This document shows positions 44,781 through 53,007 of a DNA stretch of 64,000 nucleotides, one piece after another; the stretch's first letter is position 1; each line of letters begins with the position of its first letter. The notes under the pieces are model-generated. The model was not told where the DNA came from, made no database searches, and saw only the letters and a program-made list of their open reading frames with translations. Location of the stretch: contig JAETON010000010.1 of assembly GCA_021771695.1 (NCBI GenBank), forward strand, positions 26,911 through 90,910, written 5' to 3'. A program made the translations under genes and the position numbers. This stretch comes from Lachnospiraceae bacterium. GTDB lineage: Bacteria > Bacillota > Clostridia > Lachnospirales > Lachnospiraceae.

Positions 44781-45437
44781 ATGGAGTATATTTTATCCCC
44801 GTCTATTTTATCTGCTGATTTTGCGAAATTAGGAGAAGATGTAAAAGAAGCAGTTGATGCTGGAGCACAGTGGCTTCATATTGATGTTATGGATGGAGCT
44901 TTTGTACCGAATATTTCTTTCGGTTTTCCGGTAATTGAAGCAATCCGCGGCATCACAGATGTTATATTTGATGTCCATCTGATGATTGAATCACCAGAGA
45001 GATTTATTGACCAGTTTGCAAAATCCGGTGCAGATTTAATTACAGTTCATGCAGAATCTACGAATCATATTCATCGTGCAGTACAGATGGTAAAGGCAGC
45101 AGGCTGCAAAGTCGGAGTGTCATTAAATCCGGGGACTCCATTGAGTGCATTAGATCATCTGTTAGATGAGATTGATATGGTATTAATTATGACAGTAAAT
45201 CCGGGATACGGCGGACAATCTTATATTGATGTTATGGATCAGAAAATCCGTGATTTACGCCAAATCATTACACAACGAGGGTTGGATGTCGACATTCAGG
45301 TAGACGGCGGAGTTTCTGCAAAAAATGTAAAACATATGAAAGACTGCGGTGCGAATGTATTTGTTGCAGGTTCTGCAGTATTTAATGGAAATATTGGCAA
45401 TAATGTAAAAGACTTATTAAAGGCAATGGAGGAATAG
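44781..45437 (+). CDS. rpe: Ribulose-phosphate 3-epimerase
   Basis: A 218-residue TIM-barrel enzyme interconverting ribulose-5-phosphate and xylulose-5-phosphate in the pentose phosphate pathway. Motifs SPSILSADFAKLGEDV, HIDVMDGAFVPNISFG, FDVHLMI, MTVNPGYGGQSYI and DGGVSAKN include the metal-binding His and Asp residues. Full length. The Mrp gene begins three bases later, so they are translated from one message. Its product could link the xylulokinase locus at 54925 to central metabolism. Confidence 0.96.
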   Translation: MEYILSPSILSADFAKLGEDVKEAVDAGAQWLHIDVMDGAFVPNISFGFPVIEAIRGITDVIFDVHLMIESPERFIDQFAKSGADLITVHAESTNHIHRAVQMVKAAGCKVGVSLNPGTPLSALDHLLDEIDMVLIMTVNPGYGGQSYIDVMDQKIRDLRQIITQRGLDVDIQVDGGVSAKNVKHMKDCGANVFVAGSAVFNGNIGNNVKDLLKAMEE

Positions 45438-45440
45438 ACA

Positions 45441-46265
45441 ATGAGTGAATGCAATCATGATTGCGGAAGCTGCAGTGCAAACTGTGACAGCAGAACACAG
45501 GAGAAAACAGATTTTCTAGAACCATTATATAGAGAAAGCAGTGTAAAGAAGGTGATTGGAATTGTCAGCGGAAAAGGCGGCGTTGGAAAATCTATGACAA
45601 CCTCTCTTTTAGCAGTGGCAGCAAATCGAAAGGGACTTCATACAGCAATTTTGGACGGTGATGTTACCGGTCCATCCATTCCACAGACATTTGGACTTCA
45701 TGAAAGACTTTTAGGCAACGGAGAAGGAATCATTCTTCCGGCACTTACAAACTTTGGAATCGAGGTTGTTTCTTTGAATTTGATGCTGGAAGAGGAAACA
45801 CAGCCGGTTATTTGGAGAGGTCCGGTAGTATCAGATGTAGTAAAACAGTTCTGGGGAAAAACATTATGGCGTGATATAGACGTTATGTTTGTGGATATGC
45901 CTCCGGGAACAGGAGAAGTGCCATTGACAGTGTTCCAGTCTGTACCGCTGGATGGAATTATTGTTGTAGCAACCCCGCAGGAATTGGTAGGAATGATTGT
46001 AGAAAAAGCAGTTAATATGGCAAATATGATGAATGTGCCAGTGTTAGGTCTCGTTGAAAATATGAGTTACATTCAATGTCCGGATTGCGGCAGGGAAATT
46101 AAAGTCTTTGGAGATAGTCATATTGATGAGATTTCAGAAAAATACGGGGTTCCGGTTCTTGGAAAACTTCCGATTGATCCAAAATTAACAGAAGCATGTG
46201 ACAATGGATTGATCGAAGATGTGAAAAATATTTATTTGGACGGCATTGTAGATATGCTGGTCTAA
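45441..46265 (+). CDS. Mrp/NBP35-type P-loop ATPase (Fe-S carrier)
   Basis: A 274-residue member of the Mrp/ApbC/Nbp35 family, which binds and delivers [4Fe-4S] clusters. The deviant Walker A is GIVSGKGGVGKSMTT, and VDMPPGTGEVPLTV is the family hallmark. A Cys-rich N-terminus (CNHDCGSCSANC) and a CPDCG pair near the C-terminus are candidate cluster ligands. It lies downstream of rpe. PFOR and the NadA and ThiC proteins in this window all need Fe-S clusters. Confidence 0.92.
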   Translation: MSECNHDCGSCSANCDSRTQEKTDFLEPLYRESSVKKVIGIVSGKGGVGKSMTTSLLAVAANRKGLHTAILDGDVTGPSIPQTFGLHERLLGNGEGIILPALTNFGIEVVSLNLMLEEETQPVIWRGPVVSDVVKQFWGKTLWRDIDVMFVDMPPGTGEVPLTVFQSVPLDGIIVVATPQELVGMIVEKAVNMANMMNVPVLGLVENMSYIQCPDCGREIKVFGDSHIDEISEKYGVPVLGKLPIDPKLTEACDNGLIEDVKNIYLDGIVDMLV

Positions 46266-46314
46266 ATCAGGCGGAAAATCGATAAGAGCATCGAAAAAAT
46301 ATATTGTATACAAT

Positions 46315-46352
46315 AAAAAGAGCAGAAATTTTGAGATTTCTGCTCTTTTTTT
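46315..46352 (+). terminator. Terminator after the Mrp gene
   Basis: A stem of about 15 bp (46315-46329 with 46336-46350) and a T run. Confidence 0.88.
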
Positions 46353-46439
46353 GACGAAAAATATAAAAATAAATTAACAATTTTGTAACTATTAATTGGA
46401 AAAATAAGGAAGAAAAGTGTACTTTTTTTCGTACAAAGG

Positions 46440-46468
46440 TTGACAAACGGAGAATTTCAAGATAAAAT
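46440..46468 (+). promoter_or_regulatory. Promoter of the 3D-domain gene
   Basis: TTGACA (46440-46445) and TAAAAT (46463-46468), 17-base spacer. A GTAACAT/ATGTTAC hairpin (46470-46494) would lie at the 5' end of the transcript. Confidence 0.65.
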
Positions 46469-46545
46469 CGTAACATACGTTGCAGAAATGTTACAAAAAT
46501 GTTTCAAATTTTAAAAAGAAAGAAACAATTAGAAAGAGGATAATT

Positions 46546-46947
46546 ATGCTGAAAGTTATGAAGAAGAAAATGTTATTAGTGGTTATGATGCTGGTTATGG
46601 CATCAGGATTCTTATTCACAGGATCTGCTTCAACCGATGCAAAAGCAAAAGAAGTAAAATACTTAGGAAAATATAAATTAACAGCTTACTGTGGATGTAG
46701 AAAATGCAGCGGCAAATGGGGAAACCGTACAGCGTCTGGAAAAAGAGCAAAGCAGGGAAGAACCATTGCAGTTGATAAAAGAAAAATCAAATTAGGAACA
46801 AAAGTAAGAATTAAGGGAAAAACTTACGTGGCAGAAGATGTAGGCGGCGGAGTGAAAGGAAAGCACATTGATATTTACTTTAAATCTCATAAACAGACAA
46901 AACGTTTTGGGAAAAAACATGGTGTAAAAGTTTACAAGATTAAATAA
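46546..46947 (+). CDS. Secreted 3D-domain protein
   Basis: A 133-residue protein with a signal peptide (about 1-35; basic start, hydrophobic MLLVVMMLVMASGFLF core, then Ala-rich site) and a 3D domain (about 42-130). The domain has TAYCGCRKCSG, ASGKRAKQGRTIAVD, AEDVGG and HIDIYF, which hold the three Asp residues that name the family. 3D domains are predicted murein-acting enzymes related to MltA. The protein carries no wall-binding domain. The ATG at 46546 follows AGAGGA. Confidence 0.9.
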   Translation: MLKVMKKKMLLVVMMLVMASGFLFTGSASTDAKAKEVKYLGKYKLTAYCGCRKCSGKWGNRTASGKRAKQGRTIAVDKRKIKLGTKVRIKGKTYVAEDVGGGVKGKHIDIYFKSHKQTKRFGKKHGVKVYKIK

Positions 46948-46954
46948 AACCTAG

Positions 46955-47009
46955 ATACAAGAAAAAGACCTTTGTAAAAGATTTATTTGCAAAGGTCTTT
47001 TTCTTGTAT
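46955..47009. terminator. Bidirectional terminator, 20-bp arms
   Basis: Perfect 20-bp inverted arms (46955-46974 with 46990-47009) between convergent genes, with A and T runs inside the stem serving both directions. Confidence 0.88.
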
Positions 47010-47020
47010 ATTGAAAAGAT

Positions 47021-47935
47021 TTAAAATTCTTCCGGATAGATGCCGGCATCTTTTAAGGCTTGAAGGGCATCCATAACATTTTGCTTATCTTCTGGATAGG
47101 TGACTCCGTACCATTGATCTTTGGATACTAGAACTTTCATGGTTGCCTTGCCGCAATTTAGAAGATCGCTGGCAGCACTTGGAATAAAATATTCTCCTTT
47201 TAATGGATTCTCTTTCAGTGCTTTTTCTAAAAATAAAGGGAATCCTTTTTCTAATTCATCCATAATCATTGGCTGAAAACCAAAAAAGTTCATGGAGACT
47301 AATTTATCAAAAGGAAGAGATGTCCATGTGGTTCCGTTATCTTCTGTGAATTCTGCGTGGCCGTCCCGTTTTTCAATATGAGTACGTTCGGTAATGGAAA
47401 TTAATTGGTGGTTTTCATCTACTTCACAGATTCCTCTAGATACATAGCCGTTTTCGGTGACAGTATTTCCTAAATGATATCCTACCATTGCAAAAGGAGC
47501 TTTTTCACTTTGGGGCTCCTTCATAAGGAAATCTGCCATAACCTTAAATCCGTCAACTCCATAATAATCATCAGCATTGATGACAGCGAAAGGTTCGTTG
47601 ATAAAAGGTTTTGCACAAAGCACTGCATGAGCGGTTCCCCATGGTTTTACTCTGCCCTCCGGGACAGAAAAACCTTCCGGAAGTGCATCGACTTCTTGGA
47701 AAGCATAGTATACTTTGATTCCTTCCGGAACACGTTTCCCAATGGTGTCTTTAAAATCCTGTTCGATGGCTTTTTTGATAATGAATATGACTTTGCCAAA
47801 TCCTGCACGTTTTGCATCATAAATAGAATAATCAATAATTGCGTGACCTTGGGTATCCATCGGATCCATCTGTTTTAATCCTCCGTAGCGGCTGCCCATG
47901 CCGGCCGCAAGAATGACTAATGCTGGTTTTTTCAT
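47021..47935 (-). CDS. Sugar-phosphate nucleotidyltransferase
   Basis: About 304 residues of the nucleotidyltransferase GT-A fold. The nucleotide-binding start is LAAGMGSRYGGLKQMDP, with WGTAHAVLCA and VINADDYYGVD (metal Asp) following. It activates a sugar phosphate, probably glucose-1-phosphate or a related sugar, for wall or polysaccharide synthesis, but it differs from standard GalU/RmlA enough that the substrate is uncertain. AGGAGG lies 12 bases before the ATG. It is divergent from the PRD regulator. Confidence 0.85.
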   Translation of the reverse strand: MKKPALVILAAGMGSRYGGLKQMDPMDTQGHAIIDYSIYDAKRAGFGKVIFIIKKAIEQDFKDTIGKRVPEGIKVYYAFQEVDALPEGFSVPEGRVKPWGTAHAVLCAKPFINEPFAVINADDYYGVDGFKVMADFLMKEPQSEKAPFAMVGYHLGNTVTENGYVSRGICEVDENHQLISITERTHIEKRDGHAEFTEDNGTTWTSLPFDKLVSMNFFGFQPMIMDELEKGFPLFLEKALKENPLKGEYFIPSAASDLLNCGKATMKVLVSKDQWYGVTYPEDKQNVMDALQALKDAGIYPEEF

Positions 47936-48118
47936 TTCTATATAATACCTCCTGACTATCATAGCTTAAAAATATTATAGCGTATAGAATTATCAGCGTC
48001 CACCTTTCTTCAGGTGCAATCTGGATTAGAAAGAAGAATCCATTGGTTGCGGAAAACAAGGAAGTTGAGGTATAATAAATAGTATCACCAGTGGATATAT
48101 TGATGAAGGGAATTGACC

Positions 48119-50044
48119 ATGCTAAACCAACGACAAATTGAAATTTTATTAGAATTTTGCAACCATTCCAATGAATTTCTGACTGCTTCTTTTTTTGCAG
48201 ATAAGCTAGGGGTAAGTCTTCGCACCGTTCAGGGAGATATGAAAATCATCAGAAAAGAATTGGAAAATGAAACTTGTGCCCAGCTGATTTCAAAAGCCTC
48301 CAAAGGCAGCTGTATACAAGTGGAAGATTATGATGAATTTTCTGCTTTTGTAAATTCATTGTATCAACAGTATGCAACAGGGTCATTAAATTATCCAGTA
48401 AGCCGTGTAAATAAGATTTTATTGCTGCTGTTAAATCGACACCGGGCAGTTCCGATTACTGAAATTGAAGATAAATTTTATGTATCACGTTCTACAATAT
48501 TAAATGATTTGAAAAAAGTAGAAGAAGCAATTGAAAAGTATCATTTAGAGCTTTTAAGAGGCAGCAATAAAGTTATGATTGACGGATTTGAAATTCATAA
48601 AAGACGGTGCCTTGCAGAACAGGATTTATATCTTGCACATGTAAAAAATGAGCAGGGTATGGTATATATTGATGAACGTCAGATTGCAAAAATTAAAAAT
48701 ATTTTGACAGAGATATTTGTAGAGCATAAATATCATATTATGGATACGGATTTTAATAATGCGATTTTGTTCTTAAATATTATGATTTGCCGTATGGGAG
48801 AGGGATTTTATATTCAGCCTAATGAGTTGGATATTACAGAGGATTTAGGAAATGCATATGAAATTTCAAAAGATATTTTTGAGAAAATCAGCCGACGGTT
48901 TTTTATTAAAATAACGGATGAAGAAATTAAATATTTTGCTCTATATCTGCAGGGACAGGGGAATAACAGCGATTCGGACACGATTACACCGGAAATGGAT
49001 CAATTTATTTCGGAAGCGTTAGAATCTATTAAGCTGAATTATGGGGTAGATTTTACAGACAACATCAATCTTCGGATTACCCTTGCACTTCATTGTATGT
49101 CGCTAAGTATTCGGTTGAAATATGATATGCAGATGAAAAATGATATGCTGGAATATATTCGGGGGACATTCCCATTGGGGTATGATGTTGCTGCATATTT
49201 TGCATTTTTGTTAAATAAAGAGTATGGAAAACAGGTTTCAGAGGATGAGGTAGCTCTTTTAGCTGTTCATTTTTACAGCAGCCTGCTGGAGCGAAACAGC
49301 CGTACCGGGAAACAAAAGATTTTGGTTATTTCTTCTTTAAAAAACAGCATGACAATTTTATTAAAGCAGACTTTGCTGCGATGGTTTTCAGAATATGTAT
49401 CTGCCATAGATTTTGTGGAGCCGATGGAAGTCACAGAAGAAATGCTGGATGAATACGGAGTATTTTTGACAACGGAAAAAGAAGAGTTCTTTGAACAAGG
49501 CTTAGCAATGTATGTGGATATTTTCCCAAATCAGCATGATTATATGAATATTAAATTAATGATTGATGGTTTCAAAAATATCGAAGATGTTGTTTCTATT
49601 TTTCATCCAGAGTTGTTCTGCAGTGTAAAATCGGCCAATAAAAGTGAAGTTTTAGAAACTTTATGCAGTCATGCAGCCCAATATTACGGATTGGAAAATC
49701 TTCATTCTCAGGTTTTGCAGAGAGAAGAAATAGGAAGTACATTTTTTAGCAAGGACATAGCTGTTCCGCATCCGATGTATGCGGTATCATCGGATACCTT
49801 TGTGGGAGTTTATGTGTCAAAGAAACCAATCTTGTGGGATGAAGAGAAAAATGAAGTAAATCTTATTATGCTGATGCATATAGGAAAAAATAATCCACAG
49901 GCATTTCAGTTATGGGATTATTTCTCTAAAATATTTGCAGATAAATCACTGGTAGAAAAATTGATAGAAGAACCTAATTATGAAAATTTTATTCGGTTGA
50001 TGAAAGAAGCACTGGAAATAGGAATTAATAACAGTGATATTTAA
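48119..50044 (+). CDS. PRD-containing PTS-regulated transcription activator
   Basis: About 641 residues of BglG/MtlR/LicR-type regulators. In order: an N-terminal Mga/HTH_11 helix-turn-helix pair (about 5-150), two PRD domains (about 170-280 and 300-400), a IIB-like domain (about 405-490) and a C-terminal PTS IIA domain (about 500-640) with the His in KDIAVPHPMY. PTS phosphorylation of such His residues sets activity. It lies before the aldolase and the PTS operon at 51301 and most likely activates them. ATG at 48119; a TTG two codons upstream is possible. Confidence 0.9.
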   Translation: MLNQRQIEILLEFCNHSNEFLTASFFADKLGVSLRTVQGDMKIIRKELENETCAQLISKASKGSCIQVEDYDEFSAFVNSLYQQYATGSLNYPVSRVNKILLLLLNRHRAVPITEIEDKFYVSRSTILNDLKKVEEAIEKYHLELLRGSNKVMIDGFEIHKRRCLAEQDLYLAHVKNEQGMVYIDERQIAKIKNILTEIFVEHKYHIMDTDFNNAILFLNIMICRMGEGFYIQPNELDITEDLGNAYEISKDIFEKISRRFFIKITDEEIKYFALYLQGQGNNSDSDTITPEMDQFISEALESIKLNYGVDFTDNINLRITLALHCMSLSIRLKYDMQMKNDMLEYIRGTFPLGYDVAAYFAFLLNKEYGKQVSEDEVALLAVHFYSSLLERNSRTGKQKILVISSLKNSMTILLKQTLLRWFSEYVSAIDFVEPMEVTEEMLDEYGVFLTTEKEEFFEQGLAMYVDIFPNQHDYMNIKLMIDGFKNIEDVVSIFHPELFCSVKSANKSEVLETLCSHAAQYYGLENLHSQVLQREEIGSTFFSKDIAVPHPMYAVSSDTFVGVYVSKKPILWDEEKNEVNLIMLMHIGKNNPQAFQLWDYFSKIFADKSLVEKLIEEPNYENFIRLMKEALEIGINNSDI

Positions 50045-50051
50045 TAAAAAC

Positions 50052-50089
50052 AGGAGCAGAATTTCTGATATAGAAATTCTGCTCCTTTT
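50052..50089 (+). terminator. Terminator of the PRD regulator gene
   Basis: A 15-bp perfect stem (50052-50066 with 50072-50086) and a T tail. Confidence 0.9.
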
Positions 50090-50132
50090 GCTAAATATAT
50101 GAAATACTCTTTAAAAGAATAAAAGAGTCAAA

Positions 50133-50966
50133 CTATGCATTAATGATTTTTACAAGTTCTTCTGCCTTTTTGCTGACATTTTCTACGGCATTTAGACTTA
50201 ATTCAATGACATTTGTTTCATTATTGTTTGCATCATATGCTTTTCCAAAAGTAGAAACAAAAGCTTTTCGTAAATCAGAACCATAATTAACTTTCAAAAG
50301 ATTATATTCTTTTGCAGCACGGATAGTTTCAAAAGGAATTCCGGAACCACCATGCATAACCAATGGAACAGGTGAAATTTCGGAGATTGTTTTTAGCAGC
50401 GGCAGATCAACTTTTGGAGTTAAATCAAGTCCATGTACATTTCCTACAGCAACTGCAAGTAAGTCACATCCTGTTTGTTCTACAAAGTCAGCAACCATAT
50501 CAGGATCTGTTTTGCAGTCAGCTTCATTTACAATGTCTTCTTCCTTTCCTTGTAAAGATCCGAGTTCAGCTTCTACCGGTACTCCATAAAAATGACAGTA
50601 TTCTACGGCTCTTTGTACTTCTTTAATGTTTTCTTCAAATGGAAGATGAGACGCATCAATCATAATGGATGTAAATCCGGCATCTACACATGCTTTTACA
50701 TCTTCATAAGATTTTCCGTGATCTAAGTGAAGGCCAACTGGGACATCGCTGTTTTTTAAAGCGGCTTTTGTTAAATATGCAATCACTTCAGGATCAGATA
50801 ATCTCAAATTATTGGAAGAAATTTGTACATATCCGGGAAGTCCCGCATTATTTAGTCCCTTTATAATGGCATAAGTCATTTCTAAGTTTGTTGTATTAAA
50901 TGCAGGCAGCATGTAATGATGGCTGGCTGCAAATTTCATAAGGTCAAAACCATTTACAATTTTCAT
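50133..50966 (-). CDS. Class II ketose-bisphosphate aldolase of the PTS island
   Basis: A 277-residue zinc aldolase. Motifs are HLDHGKSYEDV, EAELGSLQGKEED, AVAVGNVHGLDL and VMHGGSGIPFE, closest in form to GatY/KbaY tagatose-bisphosphate aldolases. The N-terminus aligns with those of the other aldolases here, so the ATG at 50966 is right, yet the nearest Shine-Dalgarno is 42 bases upstream and lies behind a hairpin (see the entry at 50976-51015). It is divergent from the PTS operon and probably serves the same pathway. Confidence 0.88.
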   Translation of the reverse strand: MKIVNGFDLMKFAASHHYMLPAFNTTNLEMTYAIIKGLNNAGLPGYVQISSNNLRLSDPEVIAYLTKAALKNSDVPVGLHLDHGKSYEDVKACVDAGFTSIMIDASHLPFEENIKEVQRAVEYCHFYGVPVEAELGSLQGKEEDIVNEADCKTDPDMVADFVEQTGCDLLAVAVGNVHGLDLTPKVDLPLLKTISEISPVPLVMHGGSGIPFETIRAAKEYNLLKVNYGSDLRKAFVSTFGKAYDANNNETNVIELSLNAVENVSKKAEELVKIINA

Positions 50967-50975
50967 TTTTTATAT

Positions 50976-51015
50976 TGCAGTTATTGATGATTTGTGAAGA
51001 TAACTGCATCCTCCT
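50976..51015 (-). promoter_or_regulatory. Hairpin-bridged Shine-Dalgarno of the aldolase gene
   Basis: On the minus strand AGGAGGA (51015-51009) is followed directly by a 9-bp perfect hairpin (51008-51000 with 50984-50976, 15-base loop), then nine bases and the ATG at 50966. Folding the hairpin puts the Shine-Dalgarno nine bases from the ATG; unfolded it is 42 bases away. Confidence 0.6.
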
Positions 51016-51107
51016 ATCTTAATGTAATATCAATTTTCAGATGCTCACCTGTACGTACCAAGCTTAACTAGATTATAACAATAGAAGTTTCTTAAAAAAT
51101 TTTTTTT

Positions 51108-51219
51108 ATTGCGTAAAATATTCTGCAAAATACATGTAAAAATTAAAAGAAATTGCGTAATGAATTGCGTAATGAATCATGCAGTTTGTTGTAGAACAAT
51201 GCGGTAATGTTTGCGCAAA
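51108..51219. promoter_or_regulatory. ATTGCGTAA repeats and TTTGCGCAAA palindrome
   Basis: ATTGCGTAA occurs at 51108-51116, 51152-51160 and 51164-51172; the last two form a tandem 12-mer. A TTTGCGCAAA palindrome lies at 51210-51219. They sit between the divergent aldolase and PTS operons and are candidate sites for the PRD regulator. Confidence 0.5.
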
Positions 51220-51240
51220 TGTCTGTGAAAAAAGTATAAA
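51211..51240 (+). promoter_or_regulatory. Putative promoter of the PTS operon
   Basis: TTGCGC (51211-51216) and TATAAA (51235-51240), 18-base spacer, 60 bases before the IIA gene. A TATACT at 51250 is an alternative -10. No sigma-54 consensus was seen. The rest of this 334-base gene-free stretch (50967-51300) holds the repeats and the aldolase leader. Confidence 0.4.
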
Positions 51241-51300
51241 ATATCATGCTATACTTCAAGTACATCGAAACACCAATAACAAGAGAAGAAGGAGGTAAAA

Positions 51301-51717
51301 ATGAAAGTTATTGCAGTATCTCATGGAAGCTACTCGAAAGGACTTGTTGAAAGTGTTCAAATGCTTGTCGGCGAACAGGAAAATCTTGTAGCTTATGGGC
51401 TGTTTCCGGAACAGACAGTAGCAACGCTTACTGAGAAGCTGGAAAAAGAGATTGAAAATACTCCGGAAGGAGAAGAAATTCTTTTCTTAACTGATCTGTT
51501 TCATGGCAGTCCATTTAATGCAGTTGTTTCATTAATGAGAAATCATGATTTTTATCATGTAACCGGAATTAACATTCCATTGGCGGTAGAAGTAATGATG
51601 GGACGGTATGCAGATAAGACAGCAGCAGAAATTTGCGAGGGACTCCTCGAAGCTGCACCAGACACTATTAAATATGTAAATAAATTGTTTGAAGACGAGG
51701 AGGAAGATGAAGAATGA
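51301..51717 (+). CDS. PTS mannose-family IIA subunit
   Basis: A 138-residue mannose/sorbose-type EIIA with the phosphorylated His at H8 in AVSHGSYSKG and the DLFHGSPFNA segment near residue 65. It receives phosphate from HPr and passes it to IIB. GAAGGAGG precedes the ATG. It overlaps the IIB gene by four bases (ATGA). Confidence 0.93.
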   Translation: MKVIAVSHGSYSKGLVESVQMLVGEQENLVAYGLFPEQTVATLTEKLEKEIENTPEGEEILFLTDLFHGSPFNAVVSLMRNHDFYHVTGINIPLAVEVMMGRYADKTAAEICEGLLEAAPDTIKYVNKLFEDEEEDEE

Positions 51718-52199
51718 AAAATGTTGTACTTGCCAGAGTTGATGACCGTCTGATTCATGGAGAAGTTGTTTCTGTTTGGACACCAAGTTTGAATGTTAAC
51801 AGAATCATTGTGGTAGATGATGAAGTTGCAGCAGATAAGTTCAATAAGAGAGTTATCAAAGCCCTTGCACCAAATGGTGTAAAAGTAAATGTATATGCTA
51901 CAGAAAAGGGAGCCGAAGTTTTAAAGAAAGATCCGAAAGATCCTGGAGAAAAGGTAATGATTCTTACAAAAACTCCAATTACATATGATCGTATGACAGA
52001 TTTAGGATTGAAATTAAGTGATGTAAATCTTGGCGGAATGGGACTTCGGGGAGAAAGAACGCCGTTTATTAAAAATGTAGCATGTTCTCCAGAGGAAATT
52101 GAATCTATCAAAAATTTAATGGAGAAAAATGTACATGTATATTATCAGTTAGTTCCGGAGCAGCAGATAATTGAAGTGACAGGATATATCGACAAGTAA
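51714..52199 (+). CDS. PTS mannose-family IIB subunit
   Basis: A 161-residue EIIB of the mannose/fructose/sorbose family with the phosphorylated His at H15 in RVDDRLIHGEV. It phosphorylates the incoming sugar at the IIC/IID transporter. Coupled to IIA upstream by ATGA overlap and followed by IIC after 15 bases. Confidence 0.93.
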   Translation: MKNVVLARVDDRLIHGEVVSVWTPSLNVNRIIVVDDEVAADKFNKRVIKALAPNGVKVNVYATEKGAEVLKKDPKDPGEKVMILTKTPITYDRMTDLGLKLSDVNLGGMGLRGERTPFIKNVACSPEEIESIKNLMEKNVHVYYQLVPEQQIIEVTGYIDK

Positions 52200-52214
52200 A
52201 GGAGGAAGATATAT

Positions 52215-53006
52215 ATGGAGAAAATGACCATTATACAGGCAGCTCTGTGTGGTGTGGTTTACTGGTTAGCAGTAGGAAACCTGCCATTCGTAGGTCTTTG
52301 GTCATTACAAAGACCGTTAGTATGTGGTATGATTACAGGTTTGATTCTGGGGCATCCCGTACAAGGAGCAGTAATTGGTGCAACTATTAACTTGGTTTAT
52401 CTTGGGTTTATGTCAGCAGGTGGAAGTATGCCGGCAGATATGGGATTGGCAGGCGTTTTAGGAACTGCTTATGCAATCGTTGGAGGATTGGATACAGATA
52501 CAGCGTTGGCACTGGCAGTACCAATTGGTATTCTTGGAACAATTGTCTGGGCCGGACGTATGACATTTGACTGTTTCTTTGTACATATTGCGGATAAATA
52601 TATTGAAAAAGAAGAATACAATAAAATCTGGAGAGCAAATGTTTTATTCCCTCAGATTATGTGTTTTTGTATGACAGCGATTCCATGTGCATTGGCAGCG
52701 TATTTTGGCTCTAATTATATTCAGGGTATTTTGAACGTATTAAGCGGTAAAGTTTTAACTGTATTCCAGATTATTGGAGGTTTAATGCCTGCATTAGGAA
52801 TTGCAATTACATTACAGTATATTTTCAAAGGAGAATCTAAAGTATTCTTATTTGCAGGATTTCTATTAGCAGTATATTCAAAACTGCCATTGTTAACATT
52901 AGGTATTATTGCATTCCTTGTAGCTGTTGTTTATGTTCAGGTAACTTCCGCAGCAACACCAGTTGCAGCAGACTATGATGATGAAGATGATGAGGAGGAC
53001 GATTAA
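52215..53006 (+). CDS. PTS mannose-family IIC subunit
   Basis: A 263-residue integral membrane EIIC with seven to eight hydrophobic segments, including GLILGHPVQGAVIGATINLVYLG and the GGSMPAD region typical of the family. It forms the translocation channel with IID. It ends in an acidic tail (DDEDDEEDD). GGAGGAAG precedes the ATG. IID begins one base after the stop. Confidence 0.92.
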   Translation: MEKMTIIQAALCGVVYWLAVGNLPFVGLWSLQRPLVCGMITGLILGHPVQGAVIGATINLVYLGFMSAGGSMPADMGLAGVLGTAYAIVGGLDTDTALALAVPIGILGTIVWAGRMTFDCFFVHIADKYIEKEEYNKIWRANVLFPQIMCFCMTAIPCALAAYFGSNYIQGILNVLSGKVLTVFQIIGGLMPALGIAITLQYIFKGESKVFLFAGFLLAVYSKLPLLTLGIIAFLVAVVYVQVTSAATPVAADYDDEDDEEDD

Positions 53007-53007
53007 G

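Noticed and set aside
50941..51007. A 21-codon leader peptide starting inside the aldolase leader hairpin
   Set aside because: AGGAGG touches its ATG with no spacing, so it is a poor start; the hairpin-bridge reading fits better.
50967..51300. Sigma-54 promoter for the mannose-family PTS
   Set aside because: No TGGCAC-N5-TTGC match was found, and the regulator at 48119 is a PRD type without a visible AAA+ domain.
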